From NCBI RefSeq assembly GCF_023716865.1, contig NZ_CP092417.1, positions 5,868,001 through 5,932,000 on the forward strand: a stretch of 64,000 nucleotides of DNA. The letters are read 5' to 3'. Source of the stretch: Endozoicomonas sp. SCSIO W0465. GTDB lineage: Bacteria > Pseudomonadota > Gammaproteobacteria > Pseudomonadales > Endozoicomonadaceae. A model generated the notes under the pieces. It saw only the letters and a program-made list of their open reading frames with translations. It was not told the DNA's origin and did not search any database. A program made the position numbers and the translations under genes. Of this stretch, positions 48,619-57,279 are shown in pieces; position 1 is the stretch's first letter, and each line of letters starts with the position of its first letter.

Positions 48619-48942
48619 ATGGCTAAAAAAAAGCTTGCCCCTGTTGGCGTTGATATAAAAACCATGCGTAAGAAAATGCACAACGTCATGCCCCTGCTAA
48701 AAGCCATCAGCAACGAAAGTCGCCTATTGATCCTCTGTCACCTTGGGCAGGGTGAATTATCAGTTACCGAACTCTGGGAGCGTTTTGACTTGAGCCAGTC
48801 TGCACTGTCCCAGCATTTGGCCAAATTACGGAAGGATGGATTGGTGCATACCCGCAGGGATTCTCAGACCATTTATTACTCGCTGGCCAGTCCTGAAGCT
48901 GCCCGACTAATTGAGTTTCTACATAGCGAGTACTGCAAATAG
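48619..48942 (+). CDS. ArsR-family repressor with BigR/SqrR-type cysteine pair
   Basis: 107 residues from ATG 48619, chosen over the in-frame ATG at 48601 because GGAGAG lies just before it. Winged helix-turn-helix with LKAISNESRLLILCHL, LSVTELWERFDLSQSALSQHLAKLRKDGL and the wing TRRDSQTIYYSL. Cys40 (LLILC) and Cys106 (EYCK, next to last) are 66 residues apart, the same spacing as the two redox cysteines of BigR and SqrR, which form a polysulfide bridge on meeting sulfane sulfur and leave DNA. No metal-binding CXCXXC is present. It is divergent from the exporter operon that ends in a DUF2892 gene, so it probably repressed that operon in response to reactive sulfur (inference). Confidence 0.85.
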   Translation: MAKKKLAPVGVDIKTMRKKMHNVMPLLKAISNESRLLILCHLGQGELSVTELWERFDLSQSALSQHLAKLRKDGLVHTRRDSQTIYYSLASPEAARLIEFLHSEYCK

Positions 48943-49004
48943 TCACGCCTGAGAAAAAGCAGATCACCTGCCGAAAGGTTTAAAATACATGACGTCTTCT
49001 ACCT

Positions 49005-50930
49005 TCAAAGGCGCATTTGCAATACCAATTCGCATGGCTGGTTTTTTTTATCATTGCCACGCTTGATAAAGTTGTAATAGGTGCGGTGGATGACGAGCAG
49101 TTTTTCGATCATGCCACTATTGTATGGTGCTTTACCAGTCCATGCCCGGCCCTCATTGGTCTCTTTTGAGATAGGCCTCTCTAAATACGACACTGAGCGA
49201 CGCGTAGCATTGAACAAACTATCTACAGCCAGCAGAGAGCTAAAAAGGTGCAGCCATGCCAATTTTTTTCTGCTGGGCGGTTTGGGTATTTCAATAAGCC
49301 GGGAGGACTTAAAGGGCTGAGTTATCTCATGAAAAGGACTGTCGAGCCACATTGTCAGGTCATCAGCCATTAGAGTTTCCAAGTGTGCCGCTTTAATTTT
49401 GTAGGCTGCTTCCGGCCCAAGAGGATCGTCAGAGCCAGCCAGATCGTAGAGCAACTGTGCGGCTTCGGCCACAAGATTAAGCCGCGTATCATTACCCAGA
49501 CCCTTCTTTATTTTCACAAAAAATCCAATTACATCGCCTTTCAGCATTCGGTCGCCAAAGGCTGAAACCAATGCTCGTTTGATGCCGACATCTCGATCCA
49601 GGCTAAATTGAATAAACTTGGCCTCTTTAAACAGATCCTTCAAGTAAAGAAAATGGCCAATTAACGTATACTGGTTATGCACCTGCACGCCATTATCAGG
49701 CAGTTTTTGATCAGAAGTCATATCCTCACCAGCAAAAGGCTCATCCGCTTCTTGTCCGGAATGCCTTTGATGTTTTGCTGCGCTACGGCGAACGGCTGCT
49801 AATCTGGCCTCGTCATAATCTATTTGTAGCCAGTACTGGGCATACTCACGAGCCCACTTTGGTTTTTCTTGATCGCCGCATTCTGTAGCCAGCTGTTCAA
49901 TTTCTTCCTGTTTCACCCGACTGTCAAAGCTTAGATTCATCGCGAAGCAGTACCTGCTTCTGTTGTCCACGGATGTGGTTGCTGGAATAATCGTCAAACG
50001 TCGGTCTTTTCGATTTGACCAATTTACTGTGTACAGCTGCTGGTCAGCCGCCACATTGAGTTTTTTCCCTCTAATGGCGTTTTTTAATTGTCTCTCGCGA
50101 TGTGCGGTGAACATCCGACACTGCTCATAAATCCGGTCAATAGCGTGGTACACGCCTTGTGGAGTAATGTCATTAATACGGGCAATGGCCTGAATATGAG
50201 ATTGATTAATGAGAAGTCTGAAGATCCCCAAATCTTTGTATGTATTGGTTCGGGACTCCCTGCGACTGTGGTCCGATACAGTGATGGACTTCCCGCAGAT
50301 TTTGCAACTTAACCGCTGGCGCCCCTGTTCAGATGCTCCCCGACGATAATATCTTTCGGGGTTCGTTTGAAATGCAAAATGGTGGTTTTCACATGCTTCT
50401 ATTGGGCAGAAAGTTCTTCCCGGCCTGTCCAGTTCGTCTTTGATTCGTCGATATTCTCCCCAAGCAGCAAGGTTAGACACCACAGTGGTGCTCGTGCCGC
50501 ATACTTTGCAAGTAAGCACCCGATTTTTCTGCGGCCCGGATATTCGATAGCTATCTGAGGTGTTACGTCTGCTTTTTTCTGGATCGGGGATTACTGTAGG
50601 CTGAAGAAAATTAGAGCAAACCGGATTAGTACAACAGTTGACTTGTAGGTCTGATTCCGGGAGCGCAACCCTTGGTAAATTATACGCAAAAGAATTCTTA
50701 GGCACTGAACAACACCCTGTCTGACTGGAAATCCCTTTGATTTCAGTCTTGCAGGGTATATTAGATTTTGCTTTTGCACTAATTAAATGAATGGCTAGAG
50801 CCTCCAGCTGTCTCTCATACATCTTGGCCGTTTGACCGTCAATACCTGTAGCACCGTCCTTACGGGTCAGTTGATAAGCCTGTAAAAGCCAGTTGTAGTC
50901 CATGTAATGATTGAGCGAAGTAAACGCCAT
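49005..50930 (-). CDS. Zinc-ribbon transposase fused to a group II intron RT N-terminus
   Basis: 641 residues from ATG 50930; the frame extends 52 codons further into the IS1182-like element, which is fortuitous. Residues 1-~57 (SLNHYMDYNWLLQAYQLTRK, then DGATGIDGQTA) are the N-terminus of a group II intron reverse transcriptase. After AKAKS the sequence changes to an unrelated protein with three Cys pairs (TCKVCGTS, FCPIEACENH, SCKICGKS), an INDITPQGVYHAID helix-turn-helix-like segment, and possible catalytic Asp residues in NVAADQQLY and TSVDNRSRY. It looks like a large transposase of the InsA-zinc-ribbon type. The fusion is probably an insertion scar, not a working enzyme. No element ends were found. 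Confidence 0.65.
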   Translation of the reverse strand: MAFTSLNHYMDYNWLLQAYQLTRKDGATGIDGQTAKMYERQLEALAIHLISAKAKSNIPCKTEIKGISSQTGCCSVPKNSFAYNLPRVALPESDLQVNCCTNPVCSNFLQPTVIPDPEKSRRNTSDSYRISGPQKNRVLTCKVCGTSTTVVSNLAAWGEYRRIKDELDRPGRTFCPIEACENHHFAFQTNPERYYRRGASEQGRQRLSCKICGKSITVSDHSRRESRTNTYKDLGIFRLLINQSHIQAIARINDITPQGVYHAIDRIYEQCRMFTAHRERQLKNAIRGKKLNVAADQQLYTVNWSNRKDRRLTIIPATTSVDNRSRYCFAMNLSFDSRVKQEEIEQLATECGDQEKPKWAREYAQYWLQIDYDEARLAAVRRSAAKHQRHSGQEADEPFAGEDMTSDQKLPDNGVQVHNQYTLIGHFLYLKDLFKEAKFIQFSLDRDVGIKRALVSAFGDRMLKGDVIGFFVKIKKGLGNDTRLNLVAEAAQLLYDLAGSDDPLGPEAAYKIKAAHLETLMADDLTMWLDSPFHEITQPFKSSRLIEIPKPPSRKKLAWLHLFSSLLAVDSLFNATRRSVSYLERPISKETNEGRAWTGKAPYNSGMIEKLLVIHRTYYNFIKRGNDKKNQPCELVLQMRL

Positions 50931-51000
50931 GGCTGGATTGTCCCTAGGAGGCTGTCCGAGAATAGCCTGATTAAGTATAATCAGGCATCTTCTGCCCACT

Positions 51001-52535
51001 TTGTTGTTGCCGAAACGGATGTCATCAATCAAATTCAAAGATAACCCTGCTGATTTTGACCAGCACCTGATGTTCCCATCGAACATCTTCGACCTGCTGC
51101 CACCAGATCATGATTGCTTCGTTTTTGAAGATATCTTCAAGCATATCGACACCTCTGAAGTGGAAAAGCAGTATCACCATCTTGGCCAGAATGCCTACCA
51201 CCCACGACTGATTATATCGATCCTGATCTATGCCTATAGCCATGGTGTGTTCAGCTCCAGGGAGATTGAACGGCGCTGCAATCAGGACTTGGCTTTCATG
51301 TATATCGCCAAACAGCACTGCCCAAATTTCCGGGTGCTCAGTGACTTTCGTAAAAACCAGGCCACCTTTTTTAAAAGCAGTTTCAAACAGAGCGTGCTGC
51401 TCGCCCGGGAACTACAGATGGCCTCGCTGGGCCACATCGCTCTTGATGGTTCCAAATTCAAAGCCGACTCATCAAAGCATAAGGCCATGAGCTACGCACG
51501 ACTTAAGGCCAAAGAAGCTGAATTAATGGCTGAAGTTGAGGCCCTGATTAAAAAGCCGAAACCAGTGACAGTGAAGAGGACGATGCTTATCAGCAGGAGA
51601 CTGGCTACAGCATTCCTGAAGACTTGCAATTCAAGCAGGAACGGTTAGAGAAAATCCAGGAGGCCAAAAAAGCGCTTGAAGAACGGGAACAGGCCCTGAA
51701 TCCCGATAAGCCGATAGACGACAAAAAGCAAATCAGCTTTGCTGATCATGATGCCAGGATCATGGGTAAAAAAGGCAGTGGCTATCAGTACAGTTATAAC
51801 GCCCAGATCAGCGTCGACAGCGATAATGGTATCATTGTTGGCCAGCACATCAGCCAGCATGCCAATGACAAGCAGGAAGTAAAGCCTGCACTTGAAGCCA
51901 TTGCAGAAGCAACAGATAACGCGTCCATTGGCAAAATGAGTGAGGATAATGGCTATTACTCAGGGCCCAACCTGCAAGCGTTTGATGATGCGAACATTGA
52001 CGCTTACATGGCTACGGATCGACAGGAGAAGCCTGCAACAGAGGGACTGGAAGACTCTGACAGAAAGTTTGTCAAAGCGGATTTTATTTACCATGAAGCA
52101 GACGACAGCTTTACCTGCCCTGCCGGTGAGAAGCTGATTTATAACACGGCTAGCAAAGCAAAACACAAAAGCTACCGCGTCAGTAAAGATATCTGCCGGG
52201 ATTGCCCGTTACGTAAAAGGTGCAGTGGTGACAACAAAGACCCGGGGAAAGTGATTCGCACAGACCGCCACGAAGCCATACGCCAGGCGATGAACCGCAA
52301 AATGGAAACCAAAGAGGCCAAAGCGGTTTATGAGCGTCGCAAGGTGATTGCGGAACCGCCTTTTGGCCAAATCAAGAACTCAGGATTCAGAGGGTTCAGT
52401 GTCCGGGGTAAGGAAAAAGTGGCTGGAGAATTTTCACTGGTCTGCAGTGCTTATAATTTCAAAAAAATTGTCAAATCGGTTTCAACGGGATCAATCCGTC
52501 TTGAAGAAGCAAAAAGGCTTAAAATGGCAGCATAA
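51001..52535 (+). pseudogene. IS1182-family transposase with -1 frameshift
   Basis: Two frames, 51019-51648 and 51624-52535, together make a complete IS1182 transposase: N-terminal FDLLPPDHDCFVFEDIF, REIERRCNQDLAFMYIA, Asp in HIALDGSKFKADSSKHKAMS, Asp in MSEDNGYYSG, the cysteine cluster CRDCPLRKRC and Glu in EPPFGQIKNSGFRGF. The break is at an A run near 51549: ATTAAAAAGCC reads IKKP, while one more A would give IKKAETSDSEEDD and join the frames. A lost A, or -1 slippage on AAAAAG, are both possible; loss is the simpler reading. Confidence 0.85.
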
Positions 52536-52645
52536 AGGCAAGCAAAAGGGTAAAAAACGCAATTTTTACCCCAAAACAGGCTAAATTTAGGTCAATATTT
52601 GATCAGCCAAGAAAATGCTGAAGCTTTCGTTTTTTCAATAGCTAG

Positions 52646-54344
52646 TTCTCGTCCAAAAACGCATCAGGCAATCATAATTAGATTGTACGTGCGTTTTGAT
52701 ATTTCCTGAAATTCCAGAGAGCCGCAAAAACTCTTCCCTTTTTTTCTCTAATCTGGGACGGATATTGGAGAAAAACGCGAAAAGCAGGCAGAAAACATCC
52801 TCCCACCATGCTGGAAAGGTACTTTCATGTAGCGTGGAGGTGGCTATCAGGATGGTGCCGGGTGTCTGGCCAGAATCACCAGGTTGTAACAGACCACCGA
52901 TAACCAGCAATGAGAATCAAAACGCTCAGAACCCTTGCAGTGGCAACGTGATAGCCCAAAACATCTCTTTAGCCACGAAATTCCCGCTTCAATACCTGCC
53001 CGGAAGCGAAAGAGCGTTTTATACACATACTGACTTTTAGTCATCTCTTCGACTTCAAGTCCGCGCTTCTTATTAAAAGCTACATCGCTGATTCCCATGG
53101 CCTTGGCTTTTTCCAAATTAGCGCGACACGCGTATCCGCCGTCACCGCTTGTCTGGCGAGGTACACGACCATAAATTTCTTTTTGTCTTTCCATCATCGG
53201 AATGAATTGGTCCGAATCCGCTGGGTTACCTTCCTCAATAACCAGGTCCAGGATCAATCGACTTTTTCCCTGAACCAGGTTCAGTTTATGGCCATACTGT
53301 ACTTGCCGCCTGTCTTTTACGATGATATCCGTATGGGGTTCATACAGGCTAACCACTTTTTCCTGGGCTGGCACCTTTTCACCCTTAAAGACCCTGCGCT
53401 CTGTCTGGGAGACTATTGCATCCACCAGGGGTAACAGGTGATCCACATCGGCCTGCCACTTGTCGGCATCATCAGCCAGGAGACACTGCCCCTGCTGACG
53501 GGCGTTTGCTAGCGTGACAGTAGCTTCGATAAGTACCTTCCGGGATTTTCGGGTCAACTGCAGCAGTTTTTTATAATGCTGATGCCGCTCTTCTTTGCCA
53601 GCGTAGATGCATTTTCTGGCCGCATCTTTTACGGCTCGGTTGTGATGGGTATATTCATAAAGCGGTGTCGCTGTCAGTGTTTGTCCCCGTTCCAGCAGCC
53701 GACAAATTTCTTTAACGGAACTGGCTAAAAGATCACTGTCGCAAGGAGGTTTGATATCCGATTCGGTGACTGTGCTGTCAATAGCCACAGTGCGCCCTTT
53801 TTCAATACCCTGATCTTTAGCGGTCATTAGCTGACAGTTATTAATCCGTTCCCATGTAGATGCAGTAAGAAGGCTGATGAGCCCATGCAAACTGGAGCGA
53901 CTGGGGCGCTGGTTTGGTTCGAGGCGACAAAAGTCTCGAAAGAGCATGGAGTCCATCAAAACAAACGACAAGTAGTCATAATCACAATTCAAATACTGTT
54001 TCAGGAGTGCCGCACGAAGAACGGATTCTGCTGATAGTCCGTTCCGCCCAGTGTTCTGTTTATCACCAGAACTTAAGTCCTCATAAATCCAGTCATTGAA
54101 CTGTGGATGGGCGTCAAGCCATTGCGAGATACCGGAAAGCTGGGAGCAGATTTCATGAGGTACGTAATGGAGTTCCATACTACACTGCGGGTTGCGTTTT
54201 TTGCGCATTTGGAGTCCTCTGTTTTTGGCAATCCCTTATGTTTCTTGCTCTTGGGAAGTTTAGTCGCCAGATAGCAGTAGGGCTCCACTTAATTTTTCAG
54301 GATAAAATCTACAGTTTTCAATTGGTTGTGTTTTTGGACGAGAA
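52646..54344 (-). mobile_element. ISNCY-like element nested in the IS1182-like element
   Basis: 1,699 bp between inverted ends TTCTCGTCCAAAAAC (52646) and GTTTTTGGACGAGAA (54344), flanked by CTAG at 52642-52645 and 54345-54348. Confidence 0.8.
52847..54208 (-). CDS. DDE transposase, IS5-superfamily/ISNCY-like
   Basis: 453 residues, frame intact, starting MRKKRNPQCSMELHYVPHEI. N-terminal helical domain with SAESVLRAALLKQYLNCDYD, Asp in TVAIDSTVTESDI, Asp in QTSGDGGYACRANLEKAK and Glu in RAGIEAGISWLKRCFGLSRC. The assignment to the ISNCY group is from general resemblance; IS1182/IS5 relatives share the same core. Confidence 0.8.
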   Translation of the reverse strand: MRKKRNPQCSMELHYVPHEICSQLSGISQWLDAHPQFNDWIYEDLSSGDKQNTGRNGLSAESVLRAALLKQYLNCDYDYLSFVLMDSMLFRDFCRLEPNQRPSRSSLHGLISLLTASTWERINNCQLMTAKDQGIEKGRTVAIDSTVTESDIKPPCDSDLLASSVKEICRLLERGQTLTATPLYEYTHHNRAVKDAARKCIYAGKEERHQHYKKLLQLTRKSRKVLIEATVTLANARQQGQCLLADDADKWQADVDHLLPLVDAIVSQTERRVFKGEKVPAQEKVVSLYEPHTDIIVKDRRQVQYGHKLNLVQGKSRLILDLVIEEGNPADSDQFIPMMERQKEIYGRVPRQTSGDGGYACRANLEKAKAMGISDVAFNKKRGLEVEEMTKSQYVYKTLFRFRAGIEAGISWLKRCFGLSRCHCKGSERFDSHCWLSVVCYNLVILARHPAPS

Positions 54345-54352
54345 CTAGCTAG

Positions 54353-54541
54353 TTCCCATCCAAAAACTATAGCCCTTGGGCCACGTAGCCTACAGAGATT
54401 TGACGTGCTCTGAATTTACAGGAAAATCACATCAACTCCGCTGTAGCCCCCGAAAACTGGTTGAAAAAGGCGTCAAAACAAAACTTGATTTTTTCCCTCT
54501 AAGCCTTGGCACGCATAGGCTGCAGAGTTTTTGGACGAGAA
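54353..54541. mobile_element. MITE C, 189 bp, non-autonomous relative of the nested IS
   Basis: Left end TTCCCATCCAAAAAC and right end GTTTTTGGACGAGAA match the terminal repeats of the adjacent ISNCY-like element. CTAGCTAG flanks it on both sides. No reading frame. Confidence 0.75.
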
Positions 54542-54568
54542 CTAGCTAGTTCTCGGACAGCCTCCTAG

Positions 54569-55130
54569 CCAGAGTGGCTATCCGTTTCTGTTTCGTTGAC
54601 ACAAACATAAGGTTTCAATGTACCTCTTGTGTTTCCCATAAACGAGTCAATAACTATGGTGCCCCCTTTCCTCGTCCGGGTCCTCCCGAGCGGAGTTCCC
54701 CGTAGTCATCAGTACTATGGGACACTAAGACTTCCAGTACCTACTATCCGGTCACTTATGGATTCGCTTCCGAACTCCTGAGTGTTGCTTCATGTTTTGT
54801 CTCATCAGGCCTGAAGCGAAGCCTAACGACACTGGGTCCTGTTCAGCCATAGAACCAATGGCCAGTTAACTCAGGTCAGCACTGGATCTCGCAGGTTCCT
54901 GAGAAATCCATCCTGTACCTTTGCCCCGGACTCGGACTCGGACTCCGGCCGGACTGATTATGTCTCACCAATTCGACATTTCAGTGCTGACCCCATACCC
55001 TTCAAAATGAAGCCTCCAACAAAGTGTCAATTTCGGAGCTCAATCCCGCGGCTTTAGTACCCGCTGTTTACGCTTCACAACCAGGATTACCCCTGACTAT
55101 GCAAAAACTCACTTCCGGCTGATGGTTAGT
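54569..55130 (-). other. Probable 5' ribozyme part of a degenerate group II intron
   Basis: This non-coding stretch lies directly upstream (minus strand) of the RT-like start at 50930 once the IS1182-like insertion is removed, and ~560 nt is the usual distance from intron 5' end to RT gene. On the minus strand it ends with MGNTRGTLKPYVCVNETET-like coding potential followed by stops. A clear GUGYG 5' boundary was not found, and domains V/VI are absent because the RT is truncated. Confidence 0.4.
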
Positions 55131-55137
55131 CTCTACC

Positions 55138-55215
55138 GGGTGGGAGTCGAACCCACTGGATTTCAACGAATGATTTCAGTTCAGAGAATCTCCCACATTC
55201 TCAGGCTTAGCCTGT
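55138..55215. repeat. Dispersed ~80-bp repeat with T-arm-like hairpin (copy 2)
   Basis: GTGGGAGTCGAACCCAC, GGATTTCAACGAATG and TTCTCAGGCTTA appear in the same order as at 2048-2130. Confidence 0.5.
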
Positions 55216-55322
55216 CGCGAGAAGGGCGGAAACTCCGGACTCTGATAGATCGTGCCAAGCACCCTTCGACTCCGCTCAGGGTGAACGGAGATTGTACAAG
55301 TCAAACTCATTGAAACCAGGTA
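55216..55322. mobile_element. MITE B, truncated (right part only)
   Basis: Contains the central palindrome and the right inverted end up to CCAGGTA, followed by CTAG at 55323-55326. The left ~80 bp are replaced by the dispersed repeat. The remaining ~120 bp to the next gene show nothing clear. Confidence 0.7.
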
Positions 55323-55444
55323 CTAGGCTTCTGGAAAAAACGGCAGCCGGGGGTTATTATTGCGGGTTTGACCGGTATCCATGTGATCGATTTATCATGG
55401 CTGATGGTCATCAACCGTTTCTCCCCGGATGAGCAATACTCTTC

Positions 55445-56245
55445 ATGCCCCAGACTGACGTTCCTTACCATAAGGCCCGCAAACGTTTCGGCCAGAACTT
55501 TCTTCACGATCATGGTGTCATCGGTGAGATCGTGGCGTCGATCAACCCAAAACAGGGTGAGCATCTGGTTGAGATTGGACCCGGCCAGGGAGCCCTGACC
55601 GCCGACGTTCTTGAACGTGCCGGTGGGCTGGATGTTGTCGAGCTGGACAGGGATCTGATTCCTACTCTGCTCCTGCGCTTTGGCCTGAACCCTAACTTTC
55701 ATATTCACGAAGCCGATGCCCTGACGTTTGATTTTGCCAGCCTGAAAACCGATGAGCGACCGCTGCGAATCATTGGCAACCTGCCTTACAACATTTCAAC
55801 CCCACTAATATTTCACCTGTTGAGCTTTGCAAGCATGATTCAGGATATGCATTTCATGCTGCAGAAAGAAGTGGTTCAGCGTCTGGCTGGCGCACCGGGC
55901 GAAAAACATTATGGCCGTCTGGGTATCATGGCTCAGTATTACTGCAAGGTAGATTACCTGTTTACGGTAGGCCCCAGCGCCTTTAAACCTGCACCCAAGG
56001 TCGACTCCGCCATTGTGCGAATGACCCCGTATCATGAGCTGCCCCACCCCTGCAAAGATATCCGGAAGCTGGAACAGGTGGTACGGGACGCTTTCAGTCA
56101 ACGTCGTAAAACCATTCGCAATACGCTCAAGCAGCACCTCAAGGCAGAAGAGCTGGCAATGCTTGCCATTGACCCTGCGGCTCGGCCAGAAATACTGACC
56201 CTTGCCGATTATGTCCGAATTGCCGACTATTTGATCGATAGATAA
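55445..56245 (+). CDS. rsmA: 16S rRNA dimethyladenosine methyltransferase
   Basis: 266 residues, full length for RsmA/KsgA. The enzyme dimethylates two adjacent adenosines in the 3'-terminal helix of 16S rRNA during late 30S assembly. Motifs: KRFGQNFLHD at the start, SAM loop VEIGPGQGALT, acidic VVELDRDL, catalytic GNLPYNISTPL and C-terminal KPAPKVDSAI and FSQRRKTIRNTL. The start MPQTDVPYHK agrees with the family, although its ribosome-binding site is weak. In related bacteria the order is surA-pdxA-rsmA-apaG-apaH; here everything upstream has been replaced by mobile DNA. Confidence 0.97.
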   Translation: MPQTDVPYHKARKRFGQNFLHDHGVIGEIVASINPKQGEHLVEIGPGQGALTADVLERAGGLDVVELDRDLIPTLLLRFGLNPNFHIHEADALTFDFASLKTDERPLRIIGNLPYNISTPLIFHLLSFASMIQDMHFMLQKEVVQRLAGAPGEKHYGRLGIMAQYYCKVDYLFTVGPSAFKPAPKVDSAIVRMTPYHELPHPCKDIRKLEQVVRDAFSQRRKTIRNTLKQHLKAEELAMLAIDPAARPEILTLADYVRIADYLIDR

Positions 56246-56269
56246 GTTAACAACCACATGACCAGGAGA

Positions 56270-56287
56270 CTATTCTCGGACAGCCTC
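56270..56287. repeat. Solo 18-bp IS1182-like terminal repeat between rsmA and apaH
   Basis: CTATTCTCGGACAGCCTC is an exact reverse complement of the left end of the IS1182-like element at 50948-50965. No element is attached to it. Confidence 0.7.
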
Positions 56288-56311
56288 CCGGGGACCGCTC
56301 AGGAAAAGCCA

Positions 56312-57115
56312 ATGGCCACTTATGCAGTTGGGGACATTCAGGGTTGCTATGACACTCTGCGTCACCTGTTGGACCAACTCAAGTTTGACCCGAACCAGGA
56401 TATCCTCTGGGTTGCCGGAGATATGGTCAATCGCGGCCCAAAATCACTGGCAACGGTGCGCTACCTGAAAAGCCTCGGCAATGGCTGTATAGCCGTTCTC
56501 GGGAATCACGATCTCCACCTTCTGGCCGTGGCCTGTGGCATTCGCAAGCAGAAAGACAAAGATACCCTGACTGAACTGCTGAAAGCGCCTGATGCTGATG
56601 AGTTGCTGCACTGGCTTCGCTTTCGTCCCATGCTACACCATGACGCCCAGCGCAAGATCACTCTGGTTCATGCCGGCATTCCTCCTGTCTGGACCATTGC
56701 ACAGGCCATTAAGCAAGCTCAGGAGCTGGAGCAGGCTCTGCGGTCTGATGACTATGTGAAATGGCTAAAAAAGATTTTCAAAAGCACCAGACCCCAGCCA
56801 TGGGATGATGAACTGAAGCTGAAGAAAAAGCTAAGACTCACCGCATCCTACTTTACTCAAATGCGTTTCTGTAATGCCCATGGCTTGCTGGATCTGGAGA
56901 GCAAAGGGTCTACTCCCAAAGAAGGCTATGCCCCCTGGTTCAGTTTTTCAGGAAGCCCATGCTATCAAGAGCAGATCATTTTTGGCCACTGGGCAGCACT
57001 TGATGGGATCAGTGGTCATGACAATATACACGCCATTGACACTGGCTGCGTCTGGGGCAAAAGCCTGACAGCTATCAATGTGGACAGTCTTGAACGAACC
57101 GAAGTCTGCAATTAA
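56312..57115 (+). CDS. apaH: Symmetrical bis(5'-nucleosyl)-tetraphosphatase
   Basis: 267 residues from ATG 56312, preceded by AGGAAAA. An earlier ATG at 56258 would run through the IS-end scar and is not like the family. ApaH hydrolyses Ap4A to two ADP. Metallophosphatase motifs: MATYAVGDIQGCYDTL (D, G, H-position replaced by Q as usual in ApaH), WVAGDMVNRGP, VLGNHDLHLLAV, VHAGIPPVW and, near the end, IIFGHWAALDG and AIDTGCVWG. The size and start agree with ApaH. It follows rsmA by 66 bp without apaG. Confidence 0.95.
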   Translation: MATYAVGDIQGCYDTLRHLLDQLKFDPNQDILWVAGDMVNRGPKSLATVRYLKSLGNGCIAVLGNHDLHLLAVACGIRKQKDKDTLTELLKAPDADELLHWLRFRPMLHHDAQRKITLVHAGIPPVWTIAQAIKQAQELEQALRSDDYVKWLKKIFKSTRPQPWDDELKLKKKLRLTASYFTQMRFCNAHGLLDLESKGSTPKEGYAPWFSFSGSPCYQEQIIFGHWAALDGISGHDNIHAIDTGCVWGKSLTAINVDSLERTEVCN

Positions 57116-57279
57116 AAGCACACCGTCGATTAATGACCAACCGCGTTTGACCGAAACAAACAGTAATCAGTTCTCAATTTCAGGGGATTATCTGTTTTTG
57201 TGATCTCCGTGATATAAACTTGGTCAACGTAAACTTATAATCTGCCCATCAGGCAGAACAGCTATGGATCGCGCAAACA

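Larger units (their letters stand above)
50948..54564 (+). mobile_element. IS1182-like element containing another IS and a MITE
   Basis: Ends GAGGCTGTCCGAGAATAG (left) and GAGGCTGTCCGAGAACTAG (right, read inward). CTAG lies at 50944-50947 and 54565-54568 as a 4-bp target duplication. The nested material sits in the CTAG just inside the right end. Confidence 0.85.

Noticed and set aside
51549..51660. Programmed -1 frameshift in the IS1182 transposase
   Set aside because: The A run is only five long before G, the P-site base before it is T, and no stimulatory structure is evident. A single-base loss explains it more simply, though it is not excluded.
55138..55170. tRNA gene (T-arm-like GTGGGTTCGACTCCCAC on the minus strand)
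   Set aside because: No acceptor stem, D-arm or anticodon arm can be paired around it. A variant occurs at 2056 as part of a dispersed repeat.
55122..55313. Plus-strand 63-codon frame
   Set aside because: It lies wholly in the dispersed repeat and truncated MITE B and has no protein-like conservation.
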